Part shown: one piece after another, positions 58,580-64,000 of the stretch | Position numbering within the stretch: position 1 is the stretch's first letter | How the letters are laid out: each line of letters opens with the position of its first letter | NCBI GenBank assembly: GCA_037176845.1 | Contig: JAYKXP010000051.1 | Coordinates: forward strand, 1-64,000 | DNA length: 64,000 nt | Reading direction: 5' to 3' | DNA from: Paramarasmius palmivorus | Taxonomy: Eukaryota; Basidiomycota; Agaricomycetes; Agaricales; Marasmiaceae | Notes under the pieces: model-generated | What the model was told of the DNA's origin: nothing | What the model saw: only the letters and a program-made list of their open reading frames with translations | The model's database searches: none | Position numbers and translations under genes: made by a program

Positions 58580-60543
58580 ATGCCAACAGCCAAGCCAGCC
58601 TTGCTGAGATTCTGGCGGTGGCTGGTCTTACTCGTCTTCTTCTCTGTCACCGTCATCGCTCAAGAATATGATTCTGAAGGGCAAGTAGAATGTTATTTCT
58701 AGAAAAAAATCGGTTCTAAATTTGCACAGGCTGTACGATGACCCATACCTCTTATTCAAACCACCCTTTGCACGATCGCTTCCTGTCCAGATTCTCGTAA
58801 CAGGCGTCGTCTTCACTCTAGTCGCAGTTCTTTTCGTTCATCTCGTCTTCACTGGCCAGTACCATTGGCCATTGGCACCCGTCAACTATGTCCTCCAACT
58901 CAGCGGCGTAACAACCCTTCTCATCTCCCTCATCGCAACCCTCAATGTCGTCCTCCAACGTACCACTCGAGAGTCAGACGGATGGCCGTACATGGTCTCC
59001 TACATCGCCGTCAATGTACCCCCATCTGAAGACAGCTTTTCAGAAGACTCCGGTATCAAAGTCTGGACCATTGCTGAACGAGCAACTTGGTCATTAATGA
59101 CAGCGACAATCAGCGTCCTAGTCCAAATTACACACATACAATTCCTCACATTACTCTACCCCTCTACCCTGGAGCGTCGTCTCATCTTCTCGTTACTCGG
59201 ACCAATGGCTATAATCAGTGCAGTCATGCAACTCCTCCCTATTTCCGCACCCGCAAGCGTCATCATCGTTGCCTCAGACATTCGCAACGTCTGTAATGCA
59301 ACACTCAGTCTCTTATTCACTGCTTCATTATTTATCTGGGGACTGCTCGTCAATCGAGCCAATGCCTGGCGAACCGATGGGGGAACGGCCGTTTTCGGGA
59401 TCGCAGCGCTCAGTTTGGCAATTGCCAGCACGGGATTGAATTTCCTATATGTTCCCAGGGAGGAAGAATACGTTTGGTTACCGGGCTTAATGTGGGCCGT
59501 GGTGCTGTGGCAGAGTTTTATGGGCTGGTGGTGGTGGTGCGGTTGATCCTTATCACTGAATCGGCTGTTTTGCTAATGCAACTTTACCATTTAGGGTTGG
59601 TAGCAGTTCCAGCGGTCTCGGAGATGAAAGTATGGGCACGACTGAAGAAATCATGGAACATGTTATTAGAAGGGGTCAAAAAATGCAAAATCGACGCAAA
59701 GAGCGCCGCAAACGGCAACTTGAAAGCCGTGAACGGGAGCGGGAGCAAGGTGGCAGTGGTGGTACCACAGTTGGTGGTTCCTCATCTTCTAGTGGCGGCT
59801 GGAGAAGTGTCTTTAGCGGCGAAGGCGGCAATGCGAGAAGACGGAAGCGAAGAAGGGTACGGGCCAGAACGGACGAAGAGCTCTCAGATGCTATACCCAA
59901 CGCCTCGCAATCCGCATCCAGCGGCACCCAACCACGAAGTTCTCGTTCAGGTACGGGCAATACACGACGACACCGACAACGAGATTCTCCGACATCTGAC
60001 AATGAGGAATCTACCTCTAATACCTCCAATACTAGTACCGGCACCCTTCCCGGTTTCCTGCCCCAGAGTATACACAACTGGTATGCCAATATTCGAACAG
60101 CGCATGTAGTGGCTGCAAGACAACAAGCTGAGGAGAGACGAGAGAGAATCAGGGAGATGCGTGGTGAGGGTAGACTAAATGGGAGTGGTTGGGGATTGGG
60201 GAGTTCAGCCGTGCGAAGGGCTGAGATAGAGATGGAGATGGAGATGAACGAACTACCTAGTCGACGGAGGAGCGGCAGGAGGGCCAAGGTCCTTACTAGT
60301 GACGAAGAAGATTTTTACACCACTGAAGCCGAGCTCGACGCTGTGGTTGATGAGCCCGAGCCAGGACCTCAGTCTCCATCTCAGCAACAAAGAAATAGAG
60401 ACATTGACATCGAAGCCAACGTCCCTGAATACCCACCTCCACGTCCTCCGCATCCACCTACACCGCCTGAACCTAGACGTAGATCAATGTGGTGGTGGGG
60501 TCCATTTCGACAATGGAGACTGCAGGACTCAACTATCTATTAA
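58580..60543 (+). CDS. conserved basidiomycete multi-pass membrane protein (unknown function)
   Basis: Exons 58580-58680, 58730 to about 59536, and 59613-60543; about 612 residues. Signal peptide FWRWLVLLVFFSVTVIAQ, then YDSEGLYDDPYLLFKPPFAR, followed by about seven hydrophobic segments (first near VQILVTGVVFTLVAVLFVHL, last near LPGLMWAVVLWQSFMGWWWW). The C-terminal third is cytosolic-looking, with charged Arg/Glu coils, Ser-rich stretches and YPPPRPPHPPTPPEP. I know very similar proteins in other mushrooms, annotated only as hypothetical. Intron 1 (58681-58729) needs a GC donor (GG|GCAAGT); the nearby GT would close the frame. The end of exon 2 lies in a GTG repeat, so the donor could shift by three or six bases. 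Confidence 0.85.
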
Positions 60544-61007
60544 TCAGCATTGCTTTTGAACGATGCTGTTTTGTATTGGACGATGTTTATGCTTGTATTA
60601 CTATTCTTAATGGTTTTTATTGCGCTGTTTGCCACGGTAGCTGTGAACCATATAGCCGGATGGGGCCCGGACTGCATATGGTGGTCTTCGATGACCAATT
60701 TCGACCTCATTAGCCAGGAACTTAGTATGTGCTATCTACTGCACCTATTATGATTGCTAATCTTCGACGGTAGGCAAACGAACATTCAAAACATTGAGAT
60801 TCTTTTCTGCAAAAAGCAAACCTTACCTCTCGGTCCTTAATTCGAAGCCTGGAAGGCAACTGCAAGATAAAGTTGATGGAGTGCCGATACATAATCGTAA
60901 GTACGTGATATCTATACATAGGTGAGTGCTACTACGCTTCTAATCCATGCTTCTCATACTTAAGAGTGTTCCATCCAGATACTGTAATACACTAAATATA
61001 CAAATAC
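60544..61007. other. intergenic region between convergent genes
   Basis: 3' sides of the membrane protein gene and of the first DUF6699 gene. A hydrophobic frame right after the stop (60550-60753) is probably chance. Confidence 0.35.
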
Positions 61008-61496
61008 TCATGCAACCAACAAGTCCCATATATCGCCGCCCATTTCGCTCTTCCTCAGTCCAACGAATCTTGTTCTTCCCTCCAACAAATCAAGCCTCCT
61101 TTCACCGTCATTTTTATCACTGTCCAACGGCATATGCATTGTTTGCCATATAGCATGCAGCACGTCGGAGACAGTCACATTTCCCGAGTGTGTTCCAGAG
61201 TGCGGAACATGAATTGGCCAGGGTATTCGTGGATGTATAATGGCCAGTGATGGTAGTGGAGGTATCGTAGCCTCCTCTGCGGCCTCTGAAAGAGGCCCAA
61301 TGTCTTCCAGCGGGAAAGATAGGTCCCATATACGCCTGGGATTGCGGAGTATCGCATGAACTTCCACGATCGTATTGTCTGTGCTCTCTACCTGCGTTGG
61401 GAGTGGTATAGATCGTAGACGCGGTTCACTTGGCGGCACAATAGAATGTTGACTGTGCGAAGAAGCTTCGGATACGTGTTCGTTTGTGAGCTGCAT
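61008..61496 (-). CDS. DUF6699-family protein, copy A
   Basis: 162 residues, single exon as read. The core matches the DUF6699 pattern I know from Agaricomycetes: ILRNPRRIWDLSFPLEDIGP, PPLPSLAIIHPRIPWPIHVP, VTVSDVLHAIWQTMHMPL, RTRFVGLRKSEMGGDIWDLL. Function unknown. Upstream DNA at about 61497-61560 still aligns with the N-terminal codons of copy B (AATACACCATCTACAAC against AATACACCATCCACAGC) but is out of frame. This copy seems to have lost its original start and now uses the internal ATG of MQLTNEHV. Confidence 0.75.
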   Translation of the reverse strand: MQLTNEHVSEASSHSQHSIVPPSEPRLRSIPLPTQVESTDNTIVEVHAILRNPRRIWDLSFPLEDIGPLSEAAEEATIPPLPSLAIIHPRIPWPIHVPHSGTHSGNVTVSDVLHAIWQTMHMPLDSDKNDGERRLDLLEGRTRFVGLRKSEMGGDIWDLLVA

Positions 61497-63418
61497 ACGT
61501 TAAGGCTGCACCGACTTTACGAAAAGCAAGGAAGGATAATGTTGTAGATGGTGTATTCCACGGGCGCGTTACTAGCGCTTGACGAATAGATATTGCTGTA
61601 GTCGAACTTTCGAGACTAAAACATCTGGTGTTTTTCAAGTCAGAGGTGCTCCAGTCTTTTCACGGTAGACTCACCCAACGGTTTTCAGGTGAGATGGAAG
61701 GGGAATTGTGCTGATACCTCGAACATAATGGCTCCGCTATAAGTAAGGGGTGGTTCAAGCGTTCGGTTGACCGATTTATCCTTCTCTTCAACTACACGAC
61801 AGGATGTCCTTCAACTGATTCTTCCTGTTTTGGTTCTGGTTCAAGCAGTCCCAGTGCAAATAGCCATATTTGTTGACATTTAAATCAGTGGCGTTCTGGC
61901 ACTTCTGATCAGGTTGCCGAGAAGTGATTTGAATGTTTGTACTGTAGGTAAGGTTCTTGCGGAGTGTCTCTATCTGGAGCTCTACGTTCACGTGCAGAGA
62001 AATGCAACCAAATCTTGCGTGGTAATGTGCTCCATAAGTTGAAGGGCGTAACATGGCATTTGTGTTACCTTGTGCGAGGCAAATTTGAGGCAAACCATTC
62101 GGTAAGTATGTATTGCGAGAATAGACAGGTCATTGTACACGCTCGCAGTGAATCGGATACTAAAGATCCGGAGTTCGCCTGACCATTGACTCACTGAAAC
62201 TCATAACAACACCGTGAACGCCATGAGGTTCAAGCAGCATGGTGGTTGACAGTGATGGCGTTTCTGTTCCCACGCCTAGCTACGCTTTGTCTTCTTTCCG
62301 CCCATCATTTACATTTGTCGTTCTCAATATCTTCTCAAAACTAGCCTTTGGAATGAATAGCATTCTGAGGATGATTTTTGGTACGATAGACAGTGATTGT
62401 GCCGCTGCTTTATTATATTCTTATATTCTGTACAGTTGAAGCTACCAGCCTGACTAAATCGTTCAAGACGTCGGCACGGAAGAGCCCCTCCACACGTCCA
62501 TCATATAAGATATGAAATGTCAAATCTCGCTGGAAGATATTCGGAAGAAGAACTCTGGCGATGTCCCTTCCAGGACAACACACACCGTAGAACGGTGGAA
62601 AGCTGGACCCTTCGAGCATAGAGCCGGTCTCGATGGCTCTGAGTGGCTCCATAGCGACCACAATAATACTCAGCATGCGCAACTGTGAGATCTACGGCAT
62701 CCCGATGGCTCGCAACCGTGGAAATCCGTCTTTAACCGTGCACCACACTCAGTATCATCCACTACTCTGTGGATAAAGGTGAGCATTGGAACTCAGTATA
62801 GTGTACAGACAAGCTTATTGTTGGTATAGCATGGATGTCATCGCCTTCAATATAACAGTTGAAACGTTTCGGTGGGGAAGATACAGTCGCTCGAATTACG
62901 TGGCAGCTCGGTCAAGCGAAACTATCCGTCGAGAAGGCCATCGTCGGTCGGACGCACAATATCCAACCTTCTTCGTCTTTTCCACATCGTCGACGACGTC
63001 GACGAACCTCGGCACGCTGTAGGAAAAGGAACAGGAACCAGATTCATGGGCGCATCCCCGGCTACTTTCCTATAGTCGACATTATAAGATGCAGCTGTAC
63101 AAAAGGCTCCACACATTATGCGTCACCGGTCAAAGATGCTAGTTATTGAATTCAGGGTCATACTGAAAGTCAACTTCTGGTCAGCGATGCTTTGGAGTTG
63201 GATGAATAGGAATCTGGTTTCACCACAGTCATAGGTGAGTTCTTATTGTTTTGCGCGCAGAGTGCAACAGTTCACACCTCTTTATTCTTAGATATGTAAT
63301 ATCTGGATCATTCCCTGGTCATTTCAAACATGAATCAAACACTTTGAATCGAACGGCGATTACAGTTACGGCCAAACGCCGGCTGTAGTGGTATAATACC
63401 GCTCCCCAAGAACGCACG
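61497..63418. other. region between the two DUF6699 genes
   Basis: About 1.9 kb. Possible coding patches: minus-strand 62430-62680 (SFPPFYGVCCPGRDIARVLL, DLTFHILYDGRVEGLFRADV), and plus-strand 62895-63075 (SSVGRTISNLLRLFHIVDDV). Neither can be built into a gene. Confidence 0.3.
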
Positions 63419-63982
63419 TCAACTTTGTGCAACCAATAACTCCCATATATCCCCGCCCATTTCACTCTTCCTCAACCCAACGAACCTGGTCTTTCCGTCT
63501 AACAAATCAACCCTTCTTCCTCCATCGTCGGCGCCATCCAACGGTATGTTCATGGCTCTCCATAACGTGACCAACACATCGCGGACGGTTACATATCTTG
63601 AGCTCGCCCCAGAGCGGTGAACATGGATTGGCCAGGGTATCCGCGGATGTACGATGGCTAGTGATGGTAATGGTGGTTTTGTCGCCGCCTCCGAGGCGTT
63701 TGGAATCGACTCCAGAGCGTGTAATGGGTTAGCTAGGTCCCATACACTGCTAGTATTTCGAAGTGTTTGGTGAACTTCCACGTCCACAACTTCGTCGTCC
63801 TCACTCTCTATTTGAGTAGGGAGTGGTATACACGGTAATAATGGTTCACTTGGCGGCACGACGGAATTCTCGTTATGCGAAGTGGGTGCCTGCTCATTGG
63901 CGATCGGCATATGTTGGAGCTGCAGCGAGTTTGTGGGTGAAGATTGAGATGTAGCTGTGGATGGTGTATTTGGCGGATGCAT
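63419..63982 (-). CDS. DUF6699-family protein, copy B
   Basis: 187 residues, start MHPPNTPSTATSQSS. Ser/Thr-rich N-terminus, then VHQTLRNTSSVWDLANPL, PPLPSLAIVHPRIPWPIHVH, VTVRDVLVTLWRAMNIPLDG, KTRFVGLRKSEMGGDIWELL. Strongly similar to copy A on the same strand 2.4 kb to the left, so this is a local duplication. The window ends 18 bp upstream of the start, so an earlier exon cannot be excluded. Confidence 0.8.
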   Translation of the reverse strand: MHPPNTPSTATSQSSPTNSLQLQHMPIANEQAPTSHNENSVVPPSEPLLPCIPLPTQIESEDDEVVDVEVHQTLRNTSSVWDLANPLHALESIPNASEAATKPPLPSLAIVHPRIPWPIHVHRSGASSRYVTVRDVLVTLWRAMNIPLDGADDGGRRVDLLDGKTRFVGLRKSEMGGDIWELLVAQS

Positions 63983-64000
63983 TTCTGCGAGTATTTGACG

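Noticed and set aside
1..64000. CRISPR arrays, rRNA or tRNA genes
   Set aside because: No regularly spaced repeats and no tRNA A/B-box pair with a foldable cloverleaf were found by eye; a tRNA scan was not possible.

Overview
The window is nuclear DNA of a mushroom-forming basidiomycete, most likely Agaricales. Genes are cut by many 45-75 bp GT-AG introns, coding exons as short as 10-14 nt occur, and several families are ones I know mainly from Agaricomycetes (the DUF6699 family, the serine-rich cupredoxin-like GPI protein, and a large family of uncharacterised proteins with an N-terminal GGxFxNVxGDQ-type motif). Introns were placed by eye. For every gene called with an exon list, the summed exon length was checked to be a multiple of three.

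1-28.2 kb is an accessory, duplicated region. Six minus-strand paralogues (here P1-P6) share one eight-exon structure, including two 68-nt exons of invariant length. A seventh, divergent copy (P7) lies on the plus strand. Between them lie one intact gene for a probable mitochondrial protein (10.3-11.6 kb) and four decayed copies of it. Three of those copies sit tail-to-tail with a P copy, so the two genes were duplicated as a unit and only the P member was kept. The rest of the space holds degenerate exon-intron-exon repeats and a dead copy of a gene that is intact at 29.8-31.1 kb.

29.7-40.4 kb holds three related genes (T1, T2, T3). Each starts with a GGxFxNVGxDQ module like the start of P1-P6, followed by a disordered middle; T1 and T2 end in a C-terminal membrane anchor. 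Two minus-strand membrane proteins with cytosolic PPxY motifs (possible partners of an Rsp5-type ubiquitin ligase) and the ribosomal protein gene eL33 lie among them.

40.8-64 kb is mostly housekeeping: TIM22, a Myb-type factor, glutaryl-CoA dehydrogenase, a probable Rrn9-type Pol I factor transcribed divergently from it, a secreted cupredoxin-like protein, a conserved multi-pass membrane protein with a GC-AG intron, and two DUF6699 paralogues. A 607-bp non-autonomous hAT-type element with an 11-bp terminal inverted repeat and an 8-bp target duplication lies at 57.5-58.1 kb.

The best candidate for something undescribed is the P/T locus: two otherwise unrelated, locally duplicated families that share one N-terminal module, one predicted soluble with a kinase-N-lobe-like segment, the other tail-anchored. 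This layout would fit a fast-evolving recognition or signalling locus; that role is inference.
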